Of a stretch of 64,000 nucleotides of DNA, positions 11,991 through 24,171 are shown piece after piece; positions within the stretch are counted from its first letter, which is position 1; each line of letters begins with the position of its first letter. The notes beneath the pieces are model-generated. The model did not search any database, was not told the DNA's origin, and saw nothing but the letters and a program-made list of their open reading frames with translations. The translations under genes and the position numbers were made by a program. Source of the DNA: Nageia nagi (Eukaryota > Pinophyta); contig JBITNC010000001.1 of assembly GCA_050084985.1 (NCBI GenBank), positions 142,228,001 to 142,292,000 of the forward strand, written 5' to 3'.

Positions 11991-14900
11991 TCTTTTTTGA
12001 TAAGTATGTACCATATATATATATATATATAATATAATTAATTAATTATTTGTTGTGTGATGGTCTATGTGTTTCCTGTTATGACATATGATTGGGATTG
12101 AGGATGGAGTTTTATAAACCATAGATTGTGAGATTTGATTAACAATGGACATACATTTATGCTTCTCCATGGTATCAAGTATTTCAAATTGGATGTACAA
12201 ATACAAAATATCATGGCATCAATTCATTTGGCTTTGGAATACATAACTAATATTATTTTTTTGAAGATTTTATTTTTTTTTGAGAGGACAAGTGATTTAG
12301 TGATGGGCATGAGTTTTTATTTGAATGAAACATCCATGAAGTTGATTACCTAAGCATGTTGGAGCTATACAGGATAGATTTTTGATGCCATGTACTTAAA
12401 CAATTATTTTTTATGTAAATATTAATGGTGTATGGTCCATGCTAATGGATGGTGTGCAAGCCTCTTAGTTTGGGTCTAGAAGAATGGACATTGGGGGATC
12501 TATGGACACATAGTAGAAGGGATTCCATGGATGTATAAAGGATGGGTGCCATGGATGTTGCATATCTCTAGATGTTGATTTCCTTGAGGATGTTGAAAAA
12601 GGTGAAACAATTGAACTATTTCCACTTATTACATTTGGTGAGAACAATACCTTTGGTATTGTAAAATAATTAGATTCCATGGGAAAATATTTGTCATACA
12701 ATTTAAAATTTGATGAGTATTCATCTCTCTTATGTATTGCATACATCTGGATTCATTTGTATTACATATAATTATACAATAAAGGTGGAATTTATGTCTG
12801 ATGCAATTAATAAGTGAATGAAGGGGCCTTGTTCCTTTGGAAGAGACCTATTGGTGATGCAATATGAATCATGTGCTTCAACAAACTATCCTTATAGAGT
12901 TGTGTGAGAGTGAGATTCCTATCAATGTAAAGGTTATCATATACAAGTCAACCTCAAATGACTAAAGAGAAGGTTATCATAGTTTCTCATGGATAAATAA
13001 TGAGATTATTTGATTAAGAGACCCACTCAATTATTGCCCACTCTACCCATCTATTTCACTTGGTCGATCAATTTTTATTTAACCATAATGCCATTTTTCC
13101 ATAGAGACTTGGATCATTAGCATGTGACCAATAATGATTAAGAGAATGAAGATCCATGTGACTACTATGCATACTATCTACATAATTGATGAATTGATGG
13201 ACTACATTTTCATGGATCTAGAGTTATTTTTGTAAGGCATGGAGAAAATTGATAATAAGTGGATCTTAAAAACACACCAATGGATCCTTGATGATACACT
13301 AAGTGAATCTTGGTAGCTTGCTAAGCTTTATGCATTCCAACACATATGTTCTAGGCATATCATGAAAACATTACAATTTGTGAGATGGAATCTTGATGGG
13401 GGATTTTATCATACAATTTGTAGGCCCTTTCAAATCCATTCAAGGCATATCTTACATAGCTACACCCATTACAATCTACAAAATTATGTCTGCATCATGG
13501 ATTCTATCATATAATTCATATACCCCTTTGACATCTTCATTTTGCATATATCCTAGGACCATTGAACTCCATATATCTCATCAAATAATTTGAGCACCTT
13601 ATATGGAAATTTACATACAAAGCACATATTAATGCATTATGTATATATAACAAAGTTATAATAATTTTTTTTTTTAATTTAAAGTTTATTATTATTATTA
13701 AACATTTCAACAAAAAATATTAAGACTTGCCTAATAAAGGTAATAGCTTGTAATAATTCAAATTAGGGTTGGCCTATGTTAATGTGATCACTCATTAGAA
13801 GAAAAAGGAAAGTGTTGAGTTTTAATAGTTGTTTAGTTTCTAGATTTGTGTAATGTGGGGAGTCATATATTATGTAGATCCTAACTTTTTTTGGGTTTGA
13901 GCTATAACATGTGGGGATGGATAATCCTCCCAGTAATCAATTTAACTTAGGGTAAGGTTTATTGAATGTTTTATAAGTTGTTAAGCATCAAATATTTATG
14001 TTATTTATTTGAGTTAGTTTAATAGTTTTATTTTATTTTTTAAATTTTATTAGATATAGATAAATAAAATGTCTTTTACCATCTTTTAAACTCAAAGGTT
14101 TGTAGGATCTATCAAAATTTGTTGAGATAAGAAAAGAAAATATATCAATTAAGTATTTGAATTATTATTCACCTTATATTTATATTTTTTTCCTTTTTCT
14201 AATAAGTATAACATGGTTCGAAATTGATTGTCCAATTTTTGAACATGTTTCAAGATTGATTGCCCTCCTATTAAAATTCATTTTTTACAAGGGGTATTAA
14301 AATTTTCCCTAAAATATGTTTTTAGAATATGAAGGCCATGTACCCAAAATGTATATTAGTGTAATAGTAAATTCATTAATATGTATGCATATGGTGCTTT
14401 TGTGTATACACCTCCATTAAATATATTTTAAAATTAATACAATATTCATTTAAAGATGCAAACTTAAATTATGTATTATCTTGTGAAAATATTTGTATGC
14501 AATATAATTTATATTTAAATTTTTTTAAAAAAATTATATTAAATTTTTTAACAAATTATTGTTAATTATTGATAGTTGTAACTTGAAATTTATTATTATT
14601 AATATTTTTATAAATATTAGTTTGTTAGAAAATTATTTTTGAATATAATGTAATGCAACTTTTTAAATCAATTTAAGAAATGATTTATAAACCTTATTTA
14701 GACTACACTAAATTGCAAATAATCTAAAATTATAATCTAATTCACATATAATTTTATATAAATCTATTATGGTTGAATTTTATAAAGCTAATGAGGTTGT
14801 GGAATGTGTTTGGGCCTTTACAAGGTTCAATTTTATCCTTTCAATTAATATTTCAACACATTTTAGAGAATCCATAAAATTTTATACAAATATACTATTT

Positions 14901-17114
14901 GGAGTACTGTATGATGGTAAGTTGAAGATTGATGCTATTGATATGAGAGAGCATGAAGTTGCTAAGATTTTTGAGGTTATTTGTGGATAGGCTTAAGGTT
15001 GTGAAGTTAATAAAATATTGGACCTACATTTTACAATCTACTTTATGGATCTAAATTATTGAATTTTTATGATTTTGTACATGTTCCTTTAAGATAAGGA
15101 AGTTGTTAGAGGTTTCATTGACTTTTGGATGGAGAGAGAATTATGCTTTCATTATAGTAAGATTTTTGAAAGAAGACTTTATATATTATTGATTGAGCAT
15201 CATGGCTAACAATAATAATCTATATTTATTCAACTAGTATTCAAGGACAACATTGCAATTTTCTTAAAGGTTATATATAACTTGTTATCTATTGTTAGTG
15301 CTAAGTGTTTAATTTACAATTGATTTTACATCCCTTTTGCATGAACATATTATTCTAAAAGAGAATTATATAGTTGTATTAAAATGATGTTGAGTAGAGA
15401 AGCTTGGTTGATTATTGTGTATATTGGAATCAATATATACACTTAAGATCTTATGAGATATATACTCTTAGATAGACTTTCCAAAAGGGTATGAGATGTA
15501 TGGCCATCTTATGAAAATTCATGATAACAAAATTTATTAAGTAAAACTATTATATTTTTATTTGTAAATGAAGTATGCTATGTGGAATAGCATTGATTTT
15601 GAAGGGTTTGGTACTTAGTTTTTCATAATTTGGACAAGTTTAATTTTAAATATTATAAATATTCTTTGAATATAGATGAGTTTTGAGAGATTGATCTCAT
15701 CAATATTGAGTATTTGAATCAAAAGAACAATAGCCTATGATTCTATTTTATCTTATTTTAATTTTGGAAAATTTTCTTTTGAAGATAATGTTTGTTCAAA
15801 ATTGATATCTCTATTATGATAAATGTATGTTCTTTTGGCTCATCACTAATAATTTAGGCCTATAATCATTCAATAGATGCTTTATAAATTAGCTAGTTGT
15901 ATTGAATCTTAGATATAGAATTCATATCTTAATGAAACATATAAGATGTAATGTATGATCCTTTAGAGTTGGTGGTGTAGTGATAAGATTGAGCATGTAT
16001 ATATATATATATATATTGATTTGATAGTTTCTTTCATGATCAAAGAAAATATTTGAATGCATTACCAAGCATAAGATGTGATATTAGAACAAGGGGAATC
16101 ATAGGAGATTTATGTGAACATTCAATATCAAAGGAAAGTGTTGGAAATATTATGTTGAAAAATATATCTAATGAATTTTTAAACATGAAGAGACATAATT
16201 TATGTTTGTATTTTTTTTTGCTTATTATCTAGAATCTTTAACAAAATATTGTCAACTTGTAGTGTTCATAATTTGAGTTTTACTTAACATTTTCTAGTGA
16301 AATTTAGTTTATTGAAAATGTTTTGAATATAATCTAATTAAACTAATTCAATTTAGTTTTGAGAATTATTTATAAATTACCATTGTATTGAATAATAATT
16401 TGATTCATAAGTGATTTTTTGTAAATTGATTACATATTAATTTAAGAGAGCTGATAAATATGTGAAAAATATTTTGACCTTCATGATGTTCAATTTAAAT
16501 GTTTTGAATCAATATTTCAAAGATTTAATATATAAAATGAAAAGTTCATCTTAAGCAAAGTTATACCAAAGAAGCAATGCAAAAGATAACATGTAGATTT
16601 AAGTATTTAACAACATCATCTAGAATCTAAAAAATACTATTACACTAATAATATTTAAATGACATAAATATATAACATCATCATTTTGTTTGGTATTATG
16701 CTCTTATGAAAAATGTTGGTTGCACCAAATGAAGAGTATCCCATTAATTATTCATTAATGTTTGAAACTCACTCATTGAGGGAAAAAAACTATATTCAAA
16801 GTGACATAGCCTACAATATAAATAATATACGAATATAAAACTTAATACAAATAGAACATAAATAGAATATGGTGGTTAGAAATAATAATAACTTATAACT
16901 AAACTAACTCAAGAATAGTAAATAAATTTAGCAAAAATATGATAATTTTGTTCCTTAAAAATTATAATTGTTCTTTATAATAAAAGTGAATGATGACTCC
17001 ATCCTACATTGGCACAAAAGATGTTAAAATACAAAATACCACGACAATCCTCATAATTCTTTTTAATAATTCCTTTACCAAATCCAAATCCCTTATCAAA
17101 TTTAAATTGTCTTT
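11991..17114. other. AT-rich region without a recognisable gene
   Basis: No reading frame longer than about 90 codons resembles a known protein. (AT)n tracts lie at 12013-12030 and 15997-16016. Segments 14500-14880 and 16190-16530 are diverged direct copies of each other, about 1.7 kb apart. The frame at 14769-14990 (73 codons) lies in that repeat and shows no recognisable domain. Probably old transposon debris. Confidence 0.5.

Positions 17115-17206
<92 letters not shown>
17115..17206. repeat. (TC)n-(TA)n compound microsatellite
   Basis: A 12-bp TC run (17115-17126) passes directly into about 80 bp of nearly pure TA, broken once by TATTATAT. The apparent reading frame across it is low-complexity Ile-Tyr and not a gene. 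Confidence 0.97.
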
Positions 17207-17209
<3 letters not shown>

Positions 17210-18494
17210 ATTAACATTGAACATTAGTTAGCAATGTTTATATCTTAATATCAATTGTTATTCTAATAAATAATTACTAGTTATTTACTTACCATTATCA
17301 TTACTTATTATATATTAACATTATTTTTCAGCAATGTTTATATTTTACAACCAATTTCTATTTATATATCATTTACCATAAAAGAAAATATATCGAATAC
17401 ACACACAATAACATAACATAACGAAAAAAACACATACAACAACATATGAAACACAAATCATAATAATTTTAAATTTTCTCATTAAACATCATTGGAATTC
17501 ACATCTCTTTGAGTTATTGCATCAAAATTATCATAAGGATATCCCTAATTAGAGTTGGTAGTGTAGGCATAACTTACCTAGAAGTGATAACATATATTTT
17601 CCATCACCTTTGCTAAGCTATCCTTGATGCCTTCTAAGCACTCTCACATATGTTAGTATCCTTAAAAATGTAGGGTACTACATCCTATAGGCATATCATA
17701 ATTTATTGAGGAAAAGTTCTTAATCTAGATCATGTTATACCAACTATGAATTAACTCTAACCAATATGTTATCAATAATATTAAACCACATTAAATATTA
17801 AATAAGATTAATCAAATATACTTACTTAAAACTCCTTAAACTCATGATAGAACCTTTACATGCTCTAATGATTAGAGGTATCTCAACCCCTCCCTCTCTT
17901 CCTAAAAATGACTTCCTCAACTAGGTAGATGTTATCTCTATTTCTACCCACTCATTAGGAGAACGTCTAACTTCTCCATTTATATTATTCCCATAAGAGG
18001 TTGATAAATAAGCATAGTATGTATTAGTTATCACCATGCATCATTGGTTTTTGATACCATGACATCATCATATATTTATGATGGAGGAAACTTCTCTTTC
18101 CTTCTAAAAATATAATCCCTCTCATCCCTTGTTGACACCATCCTCCTCTTGATTATCACTTGATAGTGCACCTAGAGATTTGTGGGAATATTTTATATGA
18201 TCCCAAATCATCATAACACTTGATGGAGATGTTATCAATTAAATATTTTCTCCTATTATAAAGCCATCTAGGATAGTAAACTCTCTCTACTAATGCCCAT
18301 TCTTAGGCTATCTTAGATGACACCTAAAAAGTTTTTATATCACTCAATCAACTTATATATTATGCAATATTCCTTTGAAAAACAATACTAAGAAATGTTA
18401 ATGACTCTTACCACTCTTAAAACATGATGGCACCTATATATATAAGATAAGTCTCCATTAACCAATTACATTATGCTCCCACACCCATATTTGA

Positions 18495-18496
<2 letters not shown>
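17207..18496. other. Unidentified AT-rich region
   Basis: An AGCAATGTTTATAT string is repeated at about 17231 and 17331. From 17500 to 18350 the minus strand has short gene-like stretches, with charged residues and few very simple runs, but no domain that I recognise and no continuous frame. It may be a decayed transposon gene. Confidence 0.3.

Positions 18497-18530
<34 letters not shown>
18497..18530. repeat. (AT)n microsatellite
   Basis: About 34 bp of pure AT repeats followed by a short (TG)n stretch (TTTGTGTGTGCGTGC). Confidence 0.95.
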
Positions 18531-18534
<4 letters not shown>

Positions 18535-18863
18535 TGTGTGCGTGCATGCTAACATCATTATCCTCTATGCATAGTGACTTGTATAGTCCATAATCTCTTA
18601 TATATCGTAGCTTAATAATCCAATTTGAAAAATGTGGCCTCCCTTGTTAGAGAACATATAGTTATGAATGATGCTAGTAAAAACCAACCAAATTTACAAC
18701 ACCTTGAGTGGCCATATTATAGAGCCTTCAAATGAAACATTGCTACATTGCCTTCTTAAATGATTGATTATCATTCAACTAAAAAGCCATTCATCTCATC
18801 TATTTATCACTTACACCATCTTGTATGATCAATGCTTACGTGTAATGGGCATTTACATAATGG

Positions 18864-18893
18864 CATTGGCTATCTAGCCTCTAGAATTCCTCT
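18864..18893 (+). repeat. Solitary end resembling the TIR of the 21-kb transposon
   Basis: The sequence TTGGCTATCTAGCC followed by TCTAGAATTCC matches the tip of the TIR at 21143 (TTGGCTATCTATCC, then CCAGAATTC). No opposite end is found nearby. It could be a fragment of a related element. Confidence 0.4.
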
Positions 18894-18906
18894 TCTATAT
18901 CTTGAC

Positions 18907-18927
18907 AAGTCTGATATTGTCAGACTT
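18907..18927. repeat. Small perfect hairpin
   Basis: AAGTCTGA and TCAGACTT are perfect 8-bp arms around a 5-base loop, just inside the TIR-like end at 18864. Confidence 0.6.
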
Positions 18928-18968
18928 CAAAACAAGCATTGGTAGGGTTCGTAAATTCTTTCCAATGT

Positions 18969-19030
18969 GAGGGTTAATCCCACTTTGTTTAACGCCTTTC
19001 TAGGGGTTAAATGAAGTGGGAATAACCCTC
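18969..19030. repeat. 25-bp imperfect hairpin
   Basis: The arms at 18969-18993 and 19006-19030 pair at 22 of 25 positions around a 12-base loop. They contain the GGTTAAT/ATAACCC type of motif that is also abundant in the transposon starting at 21139. Confidence 0.7.
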
Positions 19031-19074
19031 TTTCAATTTTAAATAGAAATTGTGTCATGTGTATTTTGTGTTGC

Positions 19075-19150
19075 AAGTATGTTGGTCAAAATAGTACAAT
19101 TTTCTACCATAGACGTAGGTTCAAATCCCTGTAAGGCCATTTTGACAACT
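19075..19150 (+). repeat. tRNA-like / possible SINE head
   Basis: GGTTCAAATCC at 19118-19128 matches the Pol III B box (GGTTCRANTCC). The upstream AATAGTAC...CTACCA stretch and the downstream ...AAGGCCA are roughly where the D-arm, anticodon and acceptor parts of a tRNA (Gly-like) would be. A 5' acceptor strand is not visible and stems are imperfect, so it is a tRNA-derived relic at most. Confidence 0.35.
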
Positions 19151-19588
19151 ACTACATCAAATATTTAGTTTTTTTTTTCATCATTTTTTATAATCATAGT
19201 TTGATTAACCTAAGAAAATTAAACAAAGTACATTTAACCCTAAATCTGACAAACGTAGTTCATTTAATTTTAAGTCGAAAAATTTCTCAACATACTCGAA
19301 ATTTGTACCATATCAAATTTATCAAAGATACGGAGAAAAATTTTAACAACTAGATAGTGAGTACCTTTATGTAATATCTATAAATATCCTCTACAATAAT
19401 CATATATAATCTCTTTCATACAATTACGAGTATCAAATTGCCATATTCAAATAGTTACCTTAATGTACGAATTTAAATACCTTTCTTGGAAATTAATTAA
19501 ACAAAATGAATAGTGGTTTTGAAAGTTGGGCACCGACTGGAAGAGGAGGTAGAAAACTTTGAAATGTATATGGCGGATTTTTTTGGTT

Positions 19589-19897
19589 TTATGGATTCTG
19601 TTCAATGAATTTCCAGCCAAGTTCGCTCGATGATGGAATTGGAGATGAGACTGCGAAAGGACAGACATGGAGAATGCATCGCAGACTTAACAGTCTGAGA
19701 GAAAGTGAATGAGACAACTGATTGAATGCGTCAATGTTCAAATTACAAAGCGACAAACACGTCTCCCTCTTCCTGAAAATGAACGTTTTGTTGCGGAGGG
19801 AGAGGTCATCCATCTTCTTCAGTTTCTCCAGTATGAATGACAAGGTAAGCGCGGCGAATTTGTCGCGTTTCGTAATGGAGGTCATCCCTTTTTCCAT
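19589..19897 (-). CDS. Hypothetical 102-codon ORF at the start of the module
   Basis: The minus-strand frame starts MEKGMTS and has a KKMDDLSLRNKTF-like charged segment. A clearly related frame (70 codons, same start) exists in copy 2 at 62537-62746, so the reading has survived divergence in part. Local CpG content is far above the surroundings, as in a plant exon or a promoter-proximal region. I recognise no domain. It could be a 5' exon of an unknown gene or chance conservation within a repeat. Confidence 0.3.
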   Translation of the reverse strand: MEKGMTSITKRDKFAALTLSFILEKLKKMDDLSLRNKTFIFRKRETCLSLCNLNIDAFNQLSHSLSLRLLSLRCILHVCPFAVSSPIPSSSELGWKFIEQNP

Positions 19898-20315
19898 TTC
19901 TTAAAACTTTGCTCAATGATAGAAGGGTAGAAACCATTAAAGCAGTAAATTGAGAAAGGACTGGACATGAATGCGTGGCATGTGGGAGAAAGAAAAAGAC
20001 TGCTTTAAGCTTTCACACTGGGAGAAAGAAAAAGACGATGAATGCATGGCAGTAAATTTCTTCTCTCTCTTTAAGCGTTCACACTTCTTTTTCATGCCCA
20101 ATATCACATACTCATACTAATTCATTAGAAAATAACAATTGCAACCCTGTGCAATGGGTACGTAGGAAATTACGATGTGATAATCAGAAAAGCACATTTA
20201 ATTATTTAAATCATCAACATATATTTAATGTATATACATCTATTAATCATATCAATGCTGTATCAATGTTGGAGATGGACTCCATGCCTCACCCATCCTC
20301 TCTCCATGGCTTTTC

Positions 20316-20485
20316 TTAGAGGCATTGACACCGTTTCACCAAATGCAACAAACAATAGGTGTAGTTTTCCTTGTAGGTATTGACATTGTTTCATCAAATG
20401 CAACAAACAACAGCAATAGCTTTCTTCATAGGCGTTGCCATTGTTTCACCAAATACAACAAACAACAGCAGCAGTCCAACCAGAT
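20316..20485 (+). repeat. 55-bp tandem repeat, three copies
   Basis: Units start at about 20321, 20376 and 20431. Each contains GTTTCA(C/T)CAAAT(G/A)CAACAAACAA. The exact 55-bp spacing shifts the reading frame each time, so it is not a protein repeat. Confidence 0.85.
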
Positions 20486-20536
20486 CAATTCACTATTCCT
20501 AGCTTCCTCAAAGCATGCATTAAAGACTCTTTAAAA

Positions 20537-20668
20537 GTGGATTTCTATCAGATGTTGTGGTTGTGAATGCCCTAGTCGACATGTATGCAAAATGAAGAAG
20601 CACATTGAAGGCATCCAAATTGTTTGACAACATGCATGATGCAGAAAGCATGAAGGAGGATCCATGAT
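20537..20668 (+). pseudogene. PPR protein fragment
   Basis: The plus strand reads GFLSDVVVVNALVDMYAK, stop, then LKASKLFDNMHDAES. This is the start of a PPR unit (usual pattern VVV-NALVDMYAKCG-ARKLFDKM). In plants PPR proteins bind organellar RNA. Only about one and a third units remain, with an in-frame stop, so it is a relic lying in the 640-bp segment missing from module copy 2. Confidence 0.82.
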
Positions 20669-21129
20669 GACATTCCCTCAATCATGGTCAGTGATTCTGT
20701 AGAATTGCCAACCGAACAATGAAAAACTGAGCCAAAAACCTTAAAGAGGGAACACTTAATGACATAATTATATTCAGAATTTATAATTAAATATTAATGA
20801 TTAATATGTGATTTATAATATTGTAATGGATGAGAAGATAAGAATTGGATCTTTAGTTGTATGGGTGATATTTGTATTTTTTTATATTTAAAATATTAAA
20901 AGAAAAAGTAGATTTATTATAATTAAATTTATTAAAGATTATAAATATGTAATTAGTTTATTTTATTTTTTAGAATATATATTTATTTTTTTAGATCTTT
21001 ATTCATAATCGATAGGATGATGGTTATTAAGTAGTATAATATCTTGACAATGCATAGTCAATATATTTAACTTGATAATATTTGGGATTCAATAAATAAT
21101 AAAAACAAAACATGAGAACGCATGATATA

Positions 21130-21138
21130 ATATGTATA
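21130..21138. repeat. Left target-site duplication of the TIR transposon
   Basis: ATATGTATA at 21130-21138 and ATATGTAAA at 30852-30860 match at 8 of 9 positions and abut the two TIR tips. The empty locus in module copy 2 (about 63298-63307) reads TGTATGCAAA. A 9-bp duplication is typical of Mutator-like elements. Confidence 0.7.
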
Positions 21139-21510
21139 TAGTTGGCTATCTATCCCCCAGAATTCTCCCCATACTCTGACATATTGTCTTGTTAGTATGC
21201 ATGCATGACCTATCAAGTCATGCCATGGGGGTTATATGCACTTCGATTGTCCTAGCCTAAACATGCTTCGTTTAACCCTCCATGTGCATGGGTCATTGGG
21301 TCATGCCTATCATGGCATAGCATCCCCCATGCCCATTTGGGATTAATCGAACTTTGATTAACCTCTCTAGAAATATCATTCGATTAGTCTTGTCTAAATG
21401 CTCTTTGATTAACCCTTGATATGGATTGACCATTCATGGCTAAGCATCACTTAATTAACTTAGAAATTGATGATGCTCAATTAACCTATAGAATTGATAA
21501 TGTTCAATTA
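21139..21510 (+). repeat. Left terminal inverted repeat
   Basis: It begins TAGTTGGCTATCTATCC. The reverse complement of 30851-30468 begins GGAACTGGCTATCTAGCC and stays alignable through landmarks such as GCATGCATGACCT, GCCATGGGGGTTATA, GGGTCATGCCTATCATGG and TTAGAAATT. Differences are mainly transitions. Confidence 0.88.
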
Positions 21511-21905
21511 ACCTCAATTATCTTAGGCTCTCCACTTTGAACACATATTGAGGACATCATTAATGGCCGAGTTAATCGAACTGTATTTATGTGAACTATA
21601 CACAGGTCGATTAACCCACACATCATATTAACTCGCCTTAAATTTACCACTGTACACTAATCGATGATATTATCTTAACCTTAATTATCTTGGGCTTGCC
21701 ACCTTGTAGTATCTTGAGGACATCATTAATGAACTTTGTTAATCGAACTATATTTATGTAGCATATACATAGTTCTATTAACCATATGTCATATCACCCC
21801 ACCTCAAATTTCAATAGGCACCAACTACCTTACATGCATCCATTAATGCAGAGGTTAATCAAATTGTAATTAACAAGTTAAATGAAGTTTGATTAACCCC
21901 TCTTA
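21508..21905 (+). repeat. Subterminal direct duplication with GATTAACC palindromes
   Basis: Two related segments start at about 21508 and 21681 (period about 170), each with AATTATCTT, GAGGACATCATTAATG and GTTAATCGAACT. Each also forms a hairpin, because GTTAATCGAAC is followed by a GATTAAC or TATTAAC arm (second one about 21741-21783). A third palindrome with GAGGTTAATCAAA and GATTAACCCCTC lies at 21850-21902. Such clustered subterminal repeats are where transposases usually bind. Confidence 0.65.
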
Positions 21906-22566
21906 AATTTAAATGAAAAGATGGTCATTCTCATTTGCATTTTGTGCATGCTTGGGCATGAATATTGCAGGGAGCTCTCGAACAGGTAGCAAAGCTCGAT
22001 ACCAAGTAGTTTTTTTAATTCCTTGGCTCTATTTGTTCATTTTCCAATGCATGAGTGTCCATGCATGCATGTCCTTGGGTTTTTATTATGATTATTGCAT
22101 TCCATGAGATTGAATTTTGATAAGGCATTTCATCCAAAAATTGACCTTCCCTTTTAATATGTCCATTTTATGCATATCCTACAAACATTGTAGTCCATGA
22201 AACTCTATCTTAGTTGTAAAACCTTACTCGATCCATTAGCAATGTATGTATAATGATTCATTCATCATACACTAATTGCTACTAGGGTTTTGAATTAAAA
22301 TATGGAGGCTAGATAGTCTAGTTTCTTAGCTCACTCAAAAGTACTTTGTTGAATATATTAAGAAACAAAGCACACCATAAATGGAGGTCCTCTTTCATAA
22401 TATTTTATAAGAAATAAATAAATGGAAATTAGCTCATTGATATCTTGGTATACCATTCTCTCTACTTCAAACCATACATTGACTTCATAAACTTGCATAT
22501 GTAGAAAATTGGACCATGAACAAGGACTTAAACTAACATCCTTAACTCTTGATACAAAGTTTTACA

Positions 22567-22780
22567 TGGAGCTAACACTCTTGGGATGAGGGTATTTAAG
22601 GGTAAAGGAATATAATTTATTATATGCATTGCACTTATTGTTGAAGTATATGGTTTGGCTTTCAATACACTCATACTTGAAAAGCTAAACCAAATACTTC
22701 AGCAATAATTGGAATGCTTATTGTAAATTCTATTCCTTTAACCTTATCTTTACCCTTGTCCCAAGAATGAGCTAGCTCCA
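22567..22780 (+). ncRNA. Long foldback: candidate miRNA/siRNA precursor
   Basis: The arm at 22567-22664 pairs with 22675-22780 (roughly 80 percent by eye over about 100 bp) around a loop of about 10 bases. Both outer ends read TGGAGCTA inward. Near the loop a 20-nt stretch (TGAAGTATATGGTTTGGCTT, from 22642) pairs with the other arm with one mismatch and one G-U pair, within the usual plant miRNA duplex rules. It could also be a small MITE. There is no expression evidence. Confidence 0.5.
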
Positions 22781-22931
22781 TAGAGATCTCTATATCGGAT
22801 ACCACTAAATTTCTTCAATACACAACAATATGGATGGAGAGTTCTGAAATAAACATTATTTAACGTCTTCCTCAAAATGAAATATTTTTAATTCTCAGGA
22901 TGAAACTTTTATAATTTGTAGACTATGAAGA

Positions 22932-23195
22932 TTGACATCTACAAGCTCGGTTAAATACCAAATATTTGTTTACAAGGTTAATCACTTGAAGGAAAATGAA
23001 GGGCATTCTTTGAATCATTTTAGTCCAAGAAATTGTATTTGTATCATGCATGTTGTCAAAATCACTCAGCCTCATTTGGTCTTCCACATTTTTTTACATG
23101 CAAGTAGAACATATAAATTTATTTGCATGCAAGTAAAACACATAACTTTTAGTGGTAGAAATTTGTTGGTTGAGGATGGTTTGTGGATATTGTAA
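22932..23195 (+). other. Unidentified 87-codon frame
   Basis: An open frame without a recognisable domain. A CATGCAAGTA(G/A)AACA(C/T)ATAA phrase repeats at about 23098 and 23127, and a related TTTCAGGTAGAACACATA phrase occurs at 23608. Probably not a gene. Confidence 0.2.
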
Positions 23196-23913
23196 CATTT
23201 GTTGATAACTTTTGGTTGAGAGATGTTATTTAGACATAAATATACTATCAAAATCATAAGGTTACATGGAAGTAAATTATATATTAAGTAAAACTTTGAG
23301 AGTGATAGATGTGTATATATTTAGTAGTGCTTTAATAAGACTTTGATCTTTGATTCTTGATTCCTACTTAGCTTCCACTTGACATGAGTCTAGAAAAAAA
23401 ATTGTAGTAGCCCTAATTAGTAAGTGGATTTTGAAAGATTTTCTTTGATTGGTATGATCATTAATGATTAGTCAAATTCCAAATTATTTATCCAAGTAAC
23501 TAACATTTACACCAACTACACTCTGATCTTTGATCTTGATTTCTACTTATTTCTCACTTGATGGAACTTTCACATCTTCTTCCATATTTTGCATAAATAT
23601 ACTCTGCTTTCAGGTAGAACACATACAAAGTTTATGTTGTTATAATTTGAGTGATTATACTAACATGGTATATAGTTTATTCTATATATACATTATGCAT
23701 ATAGGTCTACCAGGGCACTCACAATAATAAGAGTGGCTTAGTTGAATGTGTTGAAGCATATAGTTCTTAGTTTAGATACATACTCATTGAGTGCTCACTA
23801 CAATGAGGATGTTTGAGCATCAAGTTCACTACATGCTCACCCAATTGGTAATAAGTATAATTTTTAAGTAGTGTGAAAAATATCCATGTATGTTTGAAAC
23901 TATTTTGTCTTGA

Positions 23914-24171
23914 TTGCAAAAATATTCAATGGGGAAGAATGATGAACTATCATGTTCTAGAAAGAGGTCATCAAAACAACCAACTTCCAATATGGACATA
24001 GATTTAGATCATTTAAGTTTGGATGATTTACAATGTTGCCTTCAAACATATTTTGATGATATGATTAAACACTATAAGGAGAAGGAGGAACAAGTCCAAA
24101 TCATTAAACGGGAATTGAAGTCAACAAAAGAGGAAATAATAAAATTGACAAAAGAGAGAGAGACAAGTTAA
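23914..24171 (+). CDS. Hypothetical coiled-coil ORF inside the transposon
   Basis: It encodes 85 residues. The first part is polar (KRSSKQPTSN), then an acidic LDHLSLDDLQ stretch, then a highly charged Glu/Lys heptad-like segment (KEEQVQIIKRELKSTKEEI) predicted to be a coiled coil. A short coding-like continuation with a similar pattern (VEDLKLEIL) follows the stop in another frame, so the gene is likely longer and broken. It is probably another captured host fragment. Function unknown. Confidence 0.35.
   Translation: MQKYSMGKNDELSCSRKRSSKQPTSNMDIDLDHLSLDDLQCCLQTYFDDMIKHYKEKEEQVQIIKRELKSTKEEIIKLTKERETS

Noticed and set aside
16990-17208. 72-codon ORF ending in Ile-Tyr repeats
   Set aside because: It only reads through the (TC)n-(TA)n microsatellite.
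19081-19150. Functional tRNA gene
   Set aside because: Only the B-box and a vague D/anticodon arm match. The acceptor and T stems do not pair properly.
22300-22330. A GGAGGCTAGATAGTCTAG string resembling the right TIR tip, as if a 1.2-kb element ended here
   Set aside because: Similarity is limited to about 20 bases and does not continue inward. The true partner at 30836-30851 aligns for about 375 bp.
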